From Brevundimonas sp. UBA7506 (GTDB taxonomy: Bacteria; Pseudomonadota; Alphaproteobacteria; Caulobacterales; Caulobacteraceae): DNA of 64,000 nt. The stretch covers positions 635,693-699,692 of the forward strand of contig NZ_DLNQ01000015.1 of NCBI RefSeq assembly GCF_002479495.1, written 5' to 3'. Under the pieces are notes generated by a model. It saw nothing but the letters and a program-made list of their open reading frames with translations, was not told where the DNA came from and made no database searches. Position 1 is the stretch's first letter. Every line of letters begins with the position of its first letter. A program made the position numbers and the translations under genes. This document shows positions 63,834 to 64,000 of this stretch, piece after piece.

Positions 63834-64000
63834 TTGCGTCGACCCAGTCCCGCCATTGTCGGATCGCTCGCGCTGCACGCCGGCGTGGTGGCGCTCGCCC
63901 TTGTCTCGTGGTCGTCGGCAGACGAGCCCAAGCCGCTGGTGAACTCGGTACCGGTGTCGATCGTCTCGGACATCGAGATCGCCGCCGCGCCCGCCGACAA
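63834..64000 (+). CDS. tolA: TolA, N-terminal part (cut by the window end)
   Basis: A TTG start with ggagggc upstream gives about 55 residues before the window ends. RRPSPAIVGSLALHAGVVALALVS is a single membrane helix, followed by DEPKPLVNSVPVSIVSDIEI; this SVPV(S/D)I(V/I) strand and the position after tolR identify TolA of the alphaproteobacterial type. The rest (helical domain, C-terminal domain) is outside. TTG is the only start seen and fits the spacing. Confidence 0.82.
   Translation, partial: MRRPSPAIVGSLALHAGVVALALVSWSSADEPKPLVNSVPVSIVSDIEIAAAPAD

Overview
The window is a GC-rich bacterial chromosome segment from an alphaproteobacterium, most likely a Caulobacteraceae member such as Brevundimonas. 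The reasons are the gene content (plant-type glutamate-cysteine ligase, a TonB-dependent receptor, MotA, a DUF4908-like protein, PhaB without PhaA beside it, Tol-Pal after ruvCAB), the codon use, and several families of GC-rich intergenic palindromes. I see no rRNA, tRNA, CRISPR array, integrase or transposase. Most of it is ordinary core genome, with a few insertions.

Layout. 1-9 kb: a persulfide-dioxygenase-like hydrolase behind an operator-like palindrome, phaB, a zinc alcohol dehydrogenase, a rearranged DUF72 locus (3811-5168), a TSUP transporter and a hybrid histidine kinase. 9-16.3 kb: gshA, rsmE, a GIY-YIG nuclease inside a pair of inverted repeats, a bestrophin, and a MerR regulator with two acyl-CoA dehydrogenases. 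16.3-27 kb: DoxX-like protein, SelO, NhaA with a structured leader, a TonB receptor and an RND efflux pair. 27-34 kb: mnmC, three alanine-rich lipoproteins, motA and a fatty acyl-CoA synthetase. 34-44.5 kb: sorbosone-dehydrogenase-like protein plus lipocalin, an ABC exporter, two Pro/Ala-rich membrane proteins, a globin-coupled diguanylate cyclase, exported proteins including RNase T2, and a DsbA-like protein. 44.5-50 kb: an AT-richer two-gene operon (ParA-like ATPase plus SIR2-like protein) lodged downstream of riboswitch-controlled thiC. 50-58.8 kb: a racemase, exported RidA, nucleoside hydrolase plus ribokinase, YebC, two MgtC paralogues and a MarR-MFS-microprotein operon. 58.9-64 kb: ruvC-ruvA-lipoprotein-ruvB, then ybgC-tolQ-tolR-tolA (tolA cut by the window end).

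Three things stand out. First, the ParA/SIR2 pair at 45556-47441 is translationally coupled and compositionally foreign, and the SIR2 protein keeps NADase motifs; it is the best candidate for an undescribed (probably anti-phage) system. Second, the GIY-YIG gene at 10858-11142 is bracketed by 29-base inverted repeats, and a gene-less relative of the same element lies at 16519-16637. This looks like a nuclease-linked palindrome family, parallel in logic to REP/RAYT systems. Third, the DUF72 locus looks like a cassette insertion that displaced the resident 5' end and supplied a foreign replacement. Base counts quoted are hand counts of single 60-base lines; all homology statements rest on recognising motifs, not on searches.
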